Part shown: positions 1 through 12,122 of the stretch, piece by piece
Layout of the letters: each line of letters starts with the position of its first letter
Numbering within the stretch: position 1 is the stretch's first letter
NCBI RefSeq assembly: GCF_050003625.1
Contig: NC_134398.1
Location: 110,068,171 to 110,132,170, forward strand
Direction: 5' to 3'
Source: Haematobia irritans
Lineage: Eukaryota > Arthropoda > Insecta > Diptera > Muscidae
DNA length: 64,000 bases
Translations under genes and position numbers: made by a program
Notes under the pieces: model-generated
The model's database searches: none
What the model saw: only the letters and a program-made list of their open reading frames with translations
Told to the model about the DNA's origin: nothing

Positions 1-687
1 AGCTACAATGCTAATTCTACTCCCTGTGCAAAATTTCAACTAAATCGGAGCAAAAAATTGGCCTCTGTGGTCATATGAGTGTAAATCGGGCGAAAGCTAT
101 ATATGGGAGCTATATCTATCTGATAATCTGAACCGATTTCAACCAAATTTGACACGCATAGCTATAATGCTAATTCTACTCCCTGTGCAAAATTTCAACT
201 AAATTGAAGGAAAAAATTGGGCTCTGTGGGCAAATGAGTGTAAATCGGGCGAAAGCTATATATGGAAGCTATATCTAAATCTGAACCGATTTGGATGATA
301 TTTTGCAAGTTTTTTGAGACTCATAAAATATTGGGATGTACGGAATTTGAGGAAGATCGGTTGATATACACGCCAATTATGACCAGATCGGTGAAAAATA
401 TATATGGCAGCTATATCTAAATCTGAACCGATTTTTTCCAAAATCAATAGGGATCGTCTTTGAGCCGAAACAGGACCCCATACCAAATTTTAGGACAATC
501 GGACTGAAACTGCGAGCTGTACTTTGCACACAAAAATACATCAACAGACAGACAGACGGACATCGCTAAATCGACTCAGAATTTAATTCTAAGACTAAAC
601 GATGGGTCTCAGACTTTTCCTTCTTGGCGTTACATACAAATGCACAAACTTATTATACCCTGTACCACAGTAGTGGTGAAGGGTATA
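1..687 (+). repeat. satellite unit 1 (left-truncated by window edge)
   Basis: The unit begins inside 153-bp C monomers, then has a D monomer from about 255, block A, a short (GACA)n run at about 543-566 and the hairpin at 654-687. Ten bases normally present between the microsatellite and the hairpin (GATCGGTATA region) are missing near 595. No coding content is visible. Confidence 0.9.
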
Positions 688-3600
688 CAAATATGGGAAA
701 CATTTAAATCTGGAGCAATTTTAAGAAAACTTCGCAAAAGTTTATTTATGATTTATCGCTCGATATATATACATTAGAAGTTTAAGAAAATTAGAGTCAT
801 TTTTACAACTTTTCCACTAAGCAGTGGCGATTTTACAAGGAAAATGTTGGTATTTTGACCATTTTTGTCGAAATCAGAAAAACATATATATGGGAGCTAT
901 ATATAAATCTGAACCGATTTCAACCAAATTTGGCACGCATAGCTACAATGCTAATTCTACTCCCTGTGCAAAATTTCAACTAAATCGGAGCAAAAAATTG
1001 GCCTCTGTGGTCATATGAGTGTAAATCGGGCGAAAGCTATATATGGGAGCTATATCTAAATCTGAACCGATTTCATCCAAATTTGGCACGCATAGCAACA
1101 ATGCTAAGTATACTCCCTGTGCAAAATTTCAACTAAATCGGAGCAAAAAATTGGCCTCTGTGGGCAAATGAGTGTAAATCGGGCGAAAGCTATATATGGG
1201 AGCTATATCTAAATCTGAACCGATTTGGATGATATTTTGCAAGTTTTTCGAGACTTATAAAATATTGGGATGTACGGAATTTGAGGAAGATCGGTTGATA
1301 TACACGCCAATTATGACCAGATCGGTGAAAAATATATATGGCAAATCTGAACCGATTTCAACCAAATTTGGCACGCATAGCAACAATGCTAATTCTACTC
1401 CCTGTGCCAAATTTCAACTAAATCGGAGTTAAAAATTGGACTCTGTGGTCATATGAGTGTAAATCGGGCGAAAGCTATATATGGGAGCTATATCTAAATC
1501 TGAACCGATTTCAACCAAATTTGGCACGCATAGCTACAATGCTAATTCTACTCCCTGTGCAAAATTTCAACTAAATCGGAGCAAAAAATTGGCCTCTGTG
1601 GTCATATGAGTGTAAATCGGGCGAAAGCTATATATGGGAGCTATATCTAAATCTGAACCGATTTCAACCAAATTTGGTACGCATAGCTACAATGCTAATT
1701 ATACTCCCTGTGCGGAATTTCAACTAAATCGGAGCAAAAAATTGGCCTCTGTGGTCATATGGGTGTAAATCGGGCGAAAGCTATATATGGGAGCTATATC
1801 TAAATCTGAACCGATTTCAACCAAATTTGGCACGCATAGCTACAATGCTAATTCTACTCCCTGTGCAAAATTTAAACTAAATCGGAGCAAAAAATTGGCC
1901 TCTGTGGTCATATGACTGTAAATCGGGCGACACGCATAGCTACAATGCTAATTCTACCCCCTGTGTAAAATTTCAACTAAATCGGAGCAAAAAATTGGCC
2001 TCTGTGGTCATTTGAGTGTAAATCGGGCGAAAGCTATATATGGGAGCTATATCTAAATCTGAACCGATTTCAACTAAATTTGACACGCATAGCTACAATG
2101 CTAATTCTACTCCCTGTACAAAATTTCAACTAAATCGGAGCAAAAAATTGGCCTCTGTGGGCAAATGAGTGTAAATCGGGCGAAAGCTATATATGGGAGC
2201 TAAATCTAAATCTGAACCGATTTCCACCAAATTTGACACGCATAGCTATAATGCTAATTCTACTCCCTGTGCAAAATTTCAACTAAATCGGAGCTAAAAA
2301 TTGGCCTCTGTGGACAAAGGAGTGTAAATCGGGCGAAAGCTATATATGGGAGCTATATCTAAATCTGAACCGATTTCAACCAAATTTGGCACTCATAGCT
2401 ACAATGCTAATTCTACTCCCTGTGCAAAATTTAAACTAAATCGGAGCAAAAAATTGGCCTCTGTGGTCATATGAGTGTAAATCGGGCGAAAGCTATATAT
2501 GGGAGCTATATCTAAATCTGAACCGATTTCAACCAAATTTGGTACGCATAGCTACAATGCTAATTATACTCCCTGTGCGAAATTTCAACTAAATCGGAGC
2601 AAAAAATTGGCCTCTGTGGTCATATGAGTGTAAATCGGGCGAAAGCTATATATGGGAGCTATATCTAAATCTGAACCGATTTCAACCAAATTTGGCACGC
2701 ATAGCTACAATGCTAATTCTACTCCCTGTGCAAAATTTCAACTAAATCGGAGCAAAAAATTGGCCTCTGTGGTCATATGAGTGTAAATCGGGCGAAAGCT
2801 ATATATGGGAGCTATATCTAAATCTGAACCGATTTCAACCAAATTTGACACGCATAGCTACAATGCTAATTCTACCCCCTGTGTAAAATTTCAACTAAAT
2901 CGGAGCAAAAAATTGGCCTCTGTGGTCATTTGAGTGTAAATCGGGCGAAAGCTATATATGGGAGCTATATCTAAATCTGAACCGATTTCAACCAAATTTT
3001 ACACGCATAGCTACAATGCTAATTCTACTCCCTGTACAAAATTTCAACTAAATCGGAGCAAAAAATTGGCCTCCGTGGGCAAATGAGTGTAAATCGGGCG
3101 AAAGCTATATATGGGAGCTAAATCTAAATCTGAACCGATTTCCACCAAATTTGACACGCATAGCTATAATGCTAATTCTACTCCCTGTGCAAAATTTCAA
3201 CTAAATCGGAGCAAAAAATTGGCCTCTGTGGACAAAGGAGTGTAAATCGGGCGAAAGCTATATATGGGAGCTATATCTAAATCTGAACCGATTCCAACCA
3301 AATTTGGCACTCATAGCTACAATGCTCATTCTACTCCCTGTGCAAAATTTCAACTAAATCGGAGCAAAAATTTGGCCTCTGTGGTTATTTGAGTGTAAAT
3401 CGGTTGAAAGTTATATATGGGAGCTATATCTAAATCTGAACCGATTTCAACCAAATTTGACACGCATAGCTATAATGCTAATTCTACTCCCTGTGCAAAA
3501 TTTCAACTAAATCGGAGCAAAAAATTGGCCTCTGTGGACAAAGGAGTGTAAATCGGGCGAAAGCTATATATGGGAGCTATATCTAAATCTGAACCGATTT

Positions 3601-4026
3601 GGATGATATTTTGCAAGTTTTTCGAGACTCATAAAATATTGGGATGTACGGAATTTGAGGAAGATCGGTTGATATACACGCCAATTATGACCAGATCGGT
3701 GAAAAATATATATGGCAGCTATATCTAAATCTGAACAGATTTTTTCCAAAATCAATAGGGATCGTCTGTGAGCCGAAACAGGACCCCATACCAAATTTTA
3801 GAACAATCGGACTAAAACTGCGAGCTGTACTTTGCACACAAAAATACATCAACAGACAGACAGACGGACAGACAGACAGACAGACGGACATCGCTAAATC
3901 GACTCAGAATTTAATTCTAAGACGATCGGTATACTAAACGATGGGTCTCAGACTTTTCCTTCTTGGCGTTACATACAAATGCACAAACTTACTATACCCT
4001 GTACCACAGTAGTGGTGAAGGGTATA
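688..4026 (+). repeat. satellite unit 2, longest monomer array
   Basis: At 3,339 bp this is the longest unit. It starts with a B1 leader (688 to about 880) and holds roughly 17 C monomers. A D-like monomer at about 1196-1340 is fused directly back to a C monomer by loss of 10 bp after GGCA. A shortened monomer junction lies near 1930. The normal D monomer (from about 3565), block A, (GACA)n at 3853-3892 and the hairpin at 3993-4026 follow. Successive GGGCGAAAGC landmarks at 1466, 1619 and 1772 set the monomer period at 153 bp. Confidence 0.9.
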
Positions 4027-6368
4027 AAAATATGGGAAACATTTAAATCTGGAGCAATTTTAAGAAAACTTCGCAAAAGTTTATTTATGATTTATCGCTC
4101 GATATATATGTATTAGAAGTTTAGGAAAATTAGAGTCATTTTTACAACTTTTCCACTAAGCAGTGGCGATTTTACAAGGAAAATGTTGGTATTTTGACCA
4201 TTTTTGTCGAAATCAGAAAAACATATATATGGGAGCTATATCTAAATCTGAACCGATTTCAACCAAATTTGGCACGCATAGCTACAATGCTAATTCTACT
4301 CCCTGTGCAAAATTTCAACTAAATCGGAGCAAAAAATTGGCCTCTGTGGTCATATGAGTGTAAATCGGGCGAAAGCTATATATGGGAGCTATATCTAAAT
4401 CTGAACCGATTTCAACCAAATTTGGTACGCATAGCTACAATGCTAATTATACTCCCTGTGCGGAATTTCAACTAAATCGGAGCAAAAAATTGGCCTCTGT
4501 GGTCATATGAGTGTAAATCGGGCGAAAGCTATATATGGGAGCTATATCTAAATCTGAATCGATTTCAACCAAATTTGGCACGCATACCTACAATGCTAAT
4601 TCTACTCCCTGTGCAAAATTTCAACTAAATCGGCGCAAAAAATTGGCCTCTGTGGTCATATGACTGTAAATCGGGCGAAAGCTATATATGGGAGCTATAT
4701 CTAAATCTGAACCGATTTCAACCAAATTTGACACGCATAGCTACAATGCTAATTCTACCCCCTGTGTAAAATTTCAACTAAATCGGAGCAAAAAATTGGC
4801 CTCTGTGGTCATTTGAGTGTAAATCGGGCGAAAGCTATATATGGGAGCTATATCTAAATCTGAACCGATTTCAACTAAATTTGACACGCATAGCTACAAT
4901 GCTAATTCTACTCCCTGTACAAAATTTCAACTAAATCGGAGCAAAAAATTGGCCTCTGTGGGCAAATGAGTGTAAATCGGGCGAAAGCTATATATGGGAG
5001 CTAAATCTAAATCTGAACCGATTTCCACCAAATTTGACACTCATAGCTATAATGCTAATTCTACTCCCTGTGCAAAATTTCAACTAAATCGGAGCTAAAA
5101 ATTGGCCTCTGTGGACAAAGGAGTGTAAATCGGGCGAAAGCTATATATGGGAGCTATATCTAAATTTGAACCGATTTCAACCAAATTTGGCACTCATAGC
5201 TACAATGCTCATTCTACTCTCTGTGCAAAATTTCAACTAAATCGGAGCAAAAATTTGGCCTCTGTGGTTATTTGAGTGTAAATCGGTTGAAAGTTATATA
5301 TGGGAGCTATATCTAAATCTAAACCGATTTCAACCAAATTTGACACGCATAGCTATAATGCTAATTCTACTCCCTGTGCAAAATTTCAACTAAATCGGAG
5401 CAAAAAATTGGCCTCTGTGGACAAAGGAGTGTAAATCGGGCGAAAGCTATATATGGGAGCTAAATCTAAATCTGAACCGATTTCCACCAAATTTGACACG
5501 CATAGCTATAATGCTAATTCTACTCCCTGTGCAAAATTTCAACTAAATCGGAGCAAAAAATTGGCCTCTGTGGACAAAGGAGTGTAAATCGGGCGAAAGC
5601 TATATATGGGAGCTATATCTAAATCTGAACCGATTTCAACCAAATTTGGCACTCATAGCTACAATGCTCATTCTACTCCCTGTGCAAAATTTCAACTAAA
5701 TCGGAGCAAAAATTTGGCCTCTGTGGTTATTTGAGTGTAAATCGGTTGAAAGTTATATATGGGAGCTATATCTAAATCTGAACCGATTTCAACCAAATTT
5801 GACACGCATAGCTATAATGCTAATTCTACTCCCTGTGCAAAATTTCAACTAAATCGGAGCAAAAAATTGGCCTCTGTGGACAAAGGAGTGTAAATCGGGC
5901 GAAAGCTATATATGGGAGCTATATCTAAATCTGAACCGATTTGGATGATATTTTGCAAGTTTTTCGAGACTCATAAAATATTGGGATGTACGGAATTTGA
6001 GGAAGATCGGTTGATATACACGCCAATTATGACCAGATCGGTGAAAAATATATATGGCAGCTATATCTAAATCTGAACAGATTTTTTCCAAAATCAATAG
6101 GGATCGTCTGTGAGCCGAAACAGGACCCCATACCAAATTTTAGAACAATCGGACTAAAACTGCGAGCTGTACTTTGCACACAAAAATACATCAACAGACA
6201 GACAGACGGACAGACAGACAGACAGACGGACATCGCTAAATCGACTCAGAATTTAATTCTAAGACGATCGGTATACTAAACGATGGGTCTCAGACTTTTC
6301 CTTCTTGGCGTTACATACAAATGCACAAACTTACTATACCCTGTACCACAGTAGTGGTGAAGGGTATA
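4027..6368 (+). repeat. satellite unit 3 (B1, about 11 C monomers)
   Basis: The unit is 2,342 bp long, with a B1 leader, about 11 C monomers, D from about 5907, (GACA)n at about 6195-6234 and the hairpin at 6335-6368. It is nearly identical to unit 4 except that it is 459 bp longer, exactly three 153-bp monomers. Confidence 0.9.
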
Positions 6369-8251
6369 AAAATATGGGAAACATTTAAATCTGGAGCAAT
6401 TTTAAGAAAACTTCGCAAAAGTTTATTTATGATTTATCGCTCGATATATATGTATTAGAAGTTTAGGAAAATTAGAGTCATTTTTACAACTTTTCCACTA
6501 AGCAGTGGCGATTTTACAAGGAAAATGTTGGTATTTTGACCATTTTTGTCGAAATCAGAAAAACATATATATGGGAGCTATATCTAAATCTGAACCGATT
6601 TCAACCAAATTTGGCACGCATAGCTACAATGCTAATTCTACTCCCTGTGCAAAATTTCAACTAAATCGGAGCAAAAAATTGGCCTCTGTGGTCATATGAG
6701 TGTAAATCGGGCGAAAGCTATATATGGGAGCTATATCTAAATCTGAACCGATTTCAACCAAATTTGGTACGCATAGCTACAATGCTAATTATACTCCCTG
6801 TGCGGAATTTCAACTAAATCGGAGCAAAAAATTGGCCTCTGTGGTCATATGAGTGTAAATCGGGCGAAAGCTATATATGGGAGCTATATCTAAATCTGAA
6901 CCGATTTCAACCAAATTTGGCACGCATACCTACAATGCTAATTCTACTCCCTGTGCAAAATTTCAACTAAATCGGCGCAAAAAATTGGCCTCTGTGGTCA
7001 TATGACTGTAAATCGGGCGAAAGCTATATATGGGAGCTATATCTAAATCTGAACCGATTTCAACCAAATTTGACACGCATAGCTACAATGCTAATTCTAC
7101 CCCCTGTGTAAAATTTCAACTAAATCGGAGCAAAAAATTGGCCTCTGTGGTCATTTGAGTGTAAATCGGGCGAAAGCTATATATGGGAGCTATATCTAAA
7201 TCTGAACCGATTTCAACTAAATTTGACACGCATAGCTACAATGCTAATTCTACTCCCTGTACAAAATTTCAACTAAATCGGAGCAAAAAATTGGCCTCTG
7301 TGGGCAAATGAGTGTAAATCGGGCGAAAGCTATATATTGGAGCTAAATCTAAATCTGAACCGATTTCCACCAAATTTGACACTCATAGCTATAATGCTAA
7401 TTCTACTCCCTGTGCAAAATTTCAACTAAATCGGAGCTAAAAATTGGCCTCTGTGGACAAAGGAGTGTAAATCGGGCGAAAGCTATATATGGGAGCTATA
7501 TCTAAATCTGAACCGATTTCAACCAAATTTGGCACTCATAGCTACAATGCTCATTCTACTCCCTGTGCAAAATTTCAACTAAATCGGAGCAAAAATTTGG
7601 CCTCTGTGGTTATTTGAGTGTAAATCGGTTGAAAGTTATATATGGGAGCTATATCTAAATCTAAACCGATTTCAACCAAATTTGACACGCATAGCTATAA
7701 TGCTAATTCTACTCCCTGTGCAAAATTTCAACTAAATCGGAGCAAAAAATTGGCCTCTGTGGACAAAGGAGTGTAAATCGGGCGAAAGCTATATATGGGA
7801 GCTATATCTAAATCTGAACCGATTTGGATGATATTTTGCAAGTTTTTCGAGACTCATAAAATATTGGGATGTACGGAATTTGAGGAAGATCGGTTGATAT
7901 ACACGCCAATTATGACCAGATCGGTGAAAAATATATATGGCAGCTATATCTAAATCTGAACAGATTTTTTCCAAAATCAATAGGGATCGTCTTTGAGCCG
8001 AAACAGGACCCCATACCAAATTTTAGAACAATCGGACTAAAACTGCGAGCTGTACTTTGCACACAAAAATACATCAACAGACAGACAGACGGACAGACAG
8101 ACAGACAGACGGACATCGCTAAATCGACTCAGAATTTAATTCTAAGACGATCGGTATACTAAACGATGGGTCTCAGACTTTTCCTTCTTGGCGTTACATA
8201 CAAATGCACAAACTTACTATACCCTGTACCACAGTAGTGGTGAAGGGTATA
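6369..8251 (+). repeat. satellite unit 4 (B1, about 8 C monomers)
   Basis: The unit is 1,883 bp long, with a B1 leader, about 8 C monomers, D from about 7790, (GACA)n at about 8078-8116 and the hairpin at 8218-8251. It is a close copy of unit 3 with three fewer monomers. Confidence 0.9.
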
Positions 8252-9894
8252 AAAATATGGGAAACATTTAAATCTGGAGCAATTTTAAGAAAACTTCGCA
8301 AAAGTTTATTTATGATTTATCGCTCGATATATATGTATTAGAAGTTTAGGAAAATTAGAGTCATTTTTACAACTTTTCCACTAAGCAGTGGCGATTTTAC
8401 AAGGAAAATGTTGGTATTTTGACCATTTTTGTCGAAATCAGAAAAACATATATATGGGAGCTATATCTAAATCTGAACCGATTTCAACCAAATTTGGCAC
8501 GCATAGCTACAATGCTAATTCTACTCCCTGTGCAAAATTTCAACTAAATCGGAGCAAAAAATTGGCCTCTGTGGTCATATGAGTGTAAATCGGGCGAAAG
8601 CTATATATGGGAGCTATATCTAAATCTGAACCGATTTCAACCAAATTTGGTACGCATAGCTACAATGCTAATTATACTCCCTGTGCGAAATTTCAACTAA
8701 ATCGGAGCAAAAAATTGGCCTCTGTGGTCATATGAGTGTAAATCGGGCGAAAGCTATATATGGGAGCTATATCTAAATCTGAACCGATTTCAACCAAATT
8801 TGGCACGCATAGCTACAATGCTAATTCTACTCCCTGTGCAAAATTTCAACTAAATCGGAGCAAAAAATTGGCCTCTGTGGTCATATGAGTGTAAATCGGG
8901 CGAAAGCTATATATGGGAGCTATATCTAAATCTGAACAGATTTCAACCAAATTTGACACGCATAGCTACAAGGCTAATTCTACTCCCTGTGCAAAATTTC
9001 AACTAAATCGGAGTTAAAAATTGGACTCTGTGGTCATATGAGTGTAAATATCTAAATCTGAACCGATTTCAACCAAATTTGGCACGCATAGCAACAATGC
9101 AAATTCTACTCCCTGTGTAAAATTTCAACTAAATCGGAGTTAAAAATTGGCCTCTGTGGTCATTTGAGTGTAAATCGGGCGAAAGCTATATATGGGAGCT
9201 ATATCTAAATCTGAACAGATTTCAACCAAATTTGACACGCATAGCTACAATGCTAATTCTACTCCCTGTGCAAAATTTCAACTAAATCGGAGCAAAAATT
9301 TGGCCTCTGTGGTTATTTGAGTGTAAATCGGTTGAAAGCTATATATGGGAGCTATATCTAAATCTGAACCGATTTCAACCAAATTTGACACGCAAAGCTA
9401 TAATGCTAATTCTACTCCCTGTGCAAAATTTCAACTAAATCGGAGCAAAAAATTGGACTCTATGGGCAAATGAGTGTAAATCGGGCGAAAGCTATATATA
9501 GAAGCTATATCTAAATCTGAACCGATTTGGCTGATATTTTGCAAGTTTTTCGAGACTCATAAAATATTCGGATGTACGGAATTTGAGAAAGATCGGTTGA
9601 TATACACGGCAATTATGACCAGATCGGTGAAAAATATATATGGCAGCTATATCTAAATCTGAACAGATTTTTTCCAAAATCAGTAGGGATCGTCTTTGAG
9701 CCGAAACAGGACCCTATACCAAATTTTAAGACTTTATCTAAATCTGAACCGATTTCAACCAAATTTGACACGCAAAGCTATAATGCTAATTCTACTCCCT
9801 GTGCAAAATTTCAACTAAATCGGAGCAAAAAATTGGGCTCTGTGGGCAAATGAGTGTAAATCGGGCGAAAGCTATATATGGAAGCTATATCTAA
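8252..9894 (+). repeat. satellite unit 5, broken by retrotransposon
   Basis: A B1 leader, C monomers, a D monomer (from about 9493) and the start of block A are present. Near 9732 block A stops and joins another C monomer, so the microsatellite and hairpin are missing. A shortened monomer junction lies near 9049. The unit ends where the retrotransposon begins; the sequence at 15853 resumes at a hairpin rather than in the same monomer. Confidence 0.85.
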
Positions 9895-9909
9895 ATATAG
9901 CTTCCATAT
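9876..9909. repeat. 15-bp perfect inverted repeat at LINE 5' junction
   Basis: The arms at 9876-9890 and 9895-9909 are exact reverse complements separated by CTAA. The left arm is ordinary satellite (ATATGGAAGCTATAT). The right arm sits where the retrotransposon 5' end should start and is not seen in this orientation elsewhere in the satellite that I read. It may be a snap-back or template-switch scar made when the LINE 5' end was joined. Confidence 0.85.
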
Positions 9910-10009
9910 CAACCGTCGAACTGAACGGACGTGTTTTTTAATAGCGGAGTATTTCATCGTAATAAGTACTTATTACGAATTTCACGTGTGGTGGAAATAA
10001 TAAACCACC
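9910..10009 (+). promoter_or_regulatory. LINE 5' UTR, putative internal promoter
   Basis: About 100 bp of non-satellite sequence precede the ORF1 start. It contains GGACGTG (9927-9933), which resembles the downstream promoter element of TATA-less fly LINEs. Its spacing to a possible initiator (TCA at 9909-9911) is shorter than usual, so the promoter call is weak. The ORF1 ATG lies in a good fly start context (AAACCACCATG). Confidence 0.4.
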
Positions 10010-11233
10010 ATGCAGCGAAATTCAAAGTCATCCACTGGGTTGCTAACTTCAGGGCCCAGTGGACGGGTAACGACTGAAGTTATAAATTTGGGCATCGACC
10101 AAGAGTCAGGCCCAATTAGTCGACCTGTAGACGGGTCGACTGTCGGTGACACTTTGGCAAGTCGAACCTTTTCTAAGGTGACGATATCAAAAGGAGGCAA
10201 TCCCTCTCGAAAGAGATTCAAGGAACGAAGAAATGCTTTGTTTATCCTAAAGAAATTAGGATCAGTCGACCCAAGCACGTTGTCGGCTAAGCAAAGCGAT
10301 TCCTTAAAATGGGCTCAAGGAATTCTTGAAGCTGGAAAAAGGGAACGATCACCGGATGAGCTGCCATCCTCTAAACGGGATCAAAGATCGTTTGCGTCAG
10401 TTGCAAAAGACAGCCTTGTGATGGCTATTATTAATAAAGGGGCATTGGACGGTATAATTCCAAGGCAAAAATGGGGGGAAATTGAGAACGCGATGTCTGG
10501 TGTCTACTCAGAGGTGCGAAAAAAGTTTCCCGGACCAAGTCCTCGACGGCAAGATGCTGGATGGTATCAAGGACGATATAAGTTAATAGCTTTTGCAGAC
10601 CAGAGGTCTATGGATTGCTTTAAAGCTGCATTGATGCTAATTGGTGAAGTTTGGGAAGGAGCCGCTTTGGAGTTAGTCGATAAAAAAGACATACCGGCTA
10701 AACCTAGAGCACATGCATGGATACCGGCAAACCCTCCTGATCCTGAGTCAATACTAGAGAGACTAAAAGAATGTAACCCAGATCTTCCAACCGCCGATTG
10801 GAAGGTTGGTCGTTTGGATGAGGTGGATGGACCAAGACGACATGCGGTGTTTATATTAAACATAGAGTCGCTGCCACATCTAGCCCAGACCCAAGGACGC
10901 GTAAGTTATGGCTTTCATGATATCCATATGAAGGTATACAAAAGCGATCAGCCAAAGGATTCCGAAACGGACAAGCCTCCGGTAGAGTCAGCAGTGGAAA
11001 AATCTCCTAGCGAAGCCGAAGGAGACATAAAACCTGCAGACTATGGCGAAAATCATATGCGGGAAGTTTCTACAGGCTCAAGCCTCACCAAAACTGAACC
11101 GCGGATTGTTGCGAGAGTCACCGAGATCTGTGAAGAGGAAGCCCTTGATGACTCAATTGAAGCGGCTGATGTGACGGTGGTTGAAAATTTGGATGGTTCT
11201 ACGGTTCCTCCAGATAAATCTTCACCATTGTAA
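10010..11233 (+). CDS. LINE ORF1 protein (Gag-like, DUF4780-like)
   Basis: This 407-residue protein is the presumed nucleic-acid-binding ORF1 product that packages the LINE RNA. The N-terminal 115 residues are basic and low in complexity (for example SRKRFKERR). Residues about 130-310 look like the DUF4780 domain found in ORF1 of many insect LINEs: RSFASVAKDSLVMAI, then GWYQGRYKLIAFADQ, WEGAALELVDKKDIP and a closing VSYGFHDIHMKVY. The last 95 residues are acidic and probably disordered. No CCHC zinc knuckles are visible in ORF1. The start was chosen for its Kozak-like context and because it follows the 5' UTR. The stop overlaps the ORF2 start by 41 nt in another frame, suggesting coupled reinitiation. 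No stop or frameshift interrupts it. The domain name is from memory and unverified. Confidence 0.8.
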   Translation: MQRNSKSSTGLLTSGPSGRVTTEVINLGIDQESGPISRPVDGSTVGDTLASRTFSKVTISKGGNPSRKRFKERRNALFILKKLGSVDPSTLSAKQSDSLKWAQGILEAGKRERSPDELPSSKRDQRSFASVAKDSLVMAIINKGALDGIIPRQKWGEIENAMSGVYSEVRKKFPGPSPRRQDAGWYQGRYKLIAFADQRSMDCFKAALMLIGEVWEGAALELVDKKDIPAKPRAHAWIPANPPDPESILERLKECNPDLPTADWKVGRLDEVDGPRRHAVFILNIESLPHLAQTQGRVSYGFHDIHMKVYKSDQPKDSETDKPPVESAVEKSPSEAEGDIKPADYGENHMREVSTGSSLTKTEPRIVARVTEICEEEALDDSIEAADVTVVENLDGSTVPPDKSSPL

Positions 11234-12050
11234 GGCCGCTTGTGCTGCCTTAAAAGTTCTCCTGATGAAAGGAGACATAGATATAGTTCTTATTCAAGAA
11301 CCATACATATATAAGAACAAGATCTGTGAATTAAGCACTCCGGGTTTCAAACTTTTGCATAATACCGGTACCGATATAAATCGAGCATGTATAATTGCTA
11401 AAAACGAACTAAACTTGTTTCTGCTTCCTTCATTGAGCAATGCAGACACTGTCGTAGCCAGTCTAGAGATATCCACATGCAGATATTGGGTATCTTCGGT
11501 CTACATGGGACATGATAGGGAGATGCCACCCTGTGCCGTTAAGACCTTAGTTGAGGAGTCACTAAAAACAAAGACAAAACTCATTATGGGATGCGATGCA
11601 AATGCACATCATAGTATTTGGGGAAGTAGTGATACTAATGCAAGGGGAGAGTCGCTAATAGAGTTTATTTTGCGTACTAACCTGGTAGTTTGCAATAAGG
11701 GAGATGCACCAACCTTCGTCACCAGGAACAGACAAGAGGTTTTGGACGTAACGTTGACCTCTCCGGAACTGAATGATAAGATATCTGAGTGGCAAGTTTT
11801 GAGGGAACATAGCTTCTCAGATCATCGCTACATCAGTTTCAGATTGGCTGTTCGTACTTCAAAGACCATATTTCCGCCAAATGTTAGGAAAGCTGATTGG
11901 AATAGGTATAGGGAATCGTTCAATTCGATGATACCGGAAATGCCGGAGACAAATATGAGCACTGTGCAAGATATCGAACACGCAGTGGAGCGGATTACTA
12001 AGGCCTTCAACATTTCACTGAAAGCTGCTTGCCCTAGAGGAAAGCCAAGG
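11103..12050 (+). repeat. 948-bp tandem duplication, copy 1
   Basis: The duplicated segment spans the last 131 bp of ORF1 and the endonuclease-coding first third of ORF2. Copy 2 follows immediately at 12051-12998, and the two appear identical throughout. The unit is 316 codons, so both copies share one reading frame. The edges share only GG (GCGG|ATTG upstream, AAGGGG|ATTG at the junction), so the join used little microhomology. Complete identity implies a very recent event or an assembly error. Confidence 0.93.
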
Positions 12051-12122
12051 GGATTGTTGCGAGAGTCACCGAGATCTGTGAAGAGGAAGCCCTTGATGAC
12101 TCAATTGAAGCGGCTGATGTGA
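11193..12122 (+). pseudogene. LINE ORF2 fragment, orphan endonuclease
   Basis: This is the 5' part of ORF2 in duplication copy 1. It encodes about 309 residues: an intact AP-type endonuclease (INLHHCKAA, LIQEPY, CDANAHHSIWGS, SDHR) and then about 20 out-of-context residues from the re-entered ORF1 tail, ending at a TGA at 12120. It is the ORF2 start that overlaps ORF1, so normal ORF1-coupled translation would make this truncated protein, with no reverse transcriptase. The ATG at 11193 was chosen because the open frame begins only 12 nt upstream at a non-ATG codon. Confidence 0.85.

Noticed and set aside
824..1018. Recurrent open frames of 60-80 codons in satellite units (leader plus first monomer on +, D/A block on -)
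   Set aside because: They repeat because the DNA repeats. They end at stops inside each monomer, overlap on both strands, show no domain, and change with each indel. No coding constraint is visible.
688..3500. CRISPR array because of regular 153-bp spacing
   Set aside because: The whole 153-bp monomer is repeated, with no short repeat/unique spacer pattern, and there are no cas genes.
3843..3892. CRISPR-like or coding appearance of GACA repeats (SVCL-type peptide on the minus strand)
   Set aside because: A tetranucleotide microsatellite of varying length; there are no unique spacers, and the peptide is a by-product.
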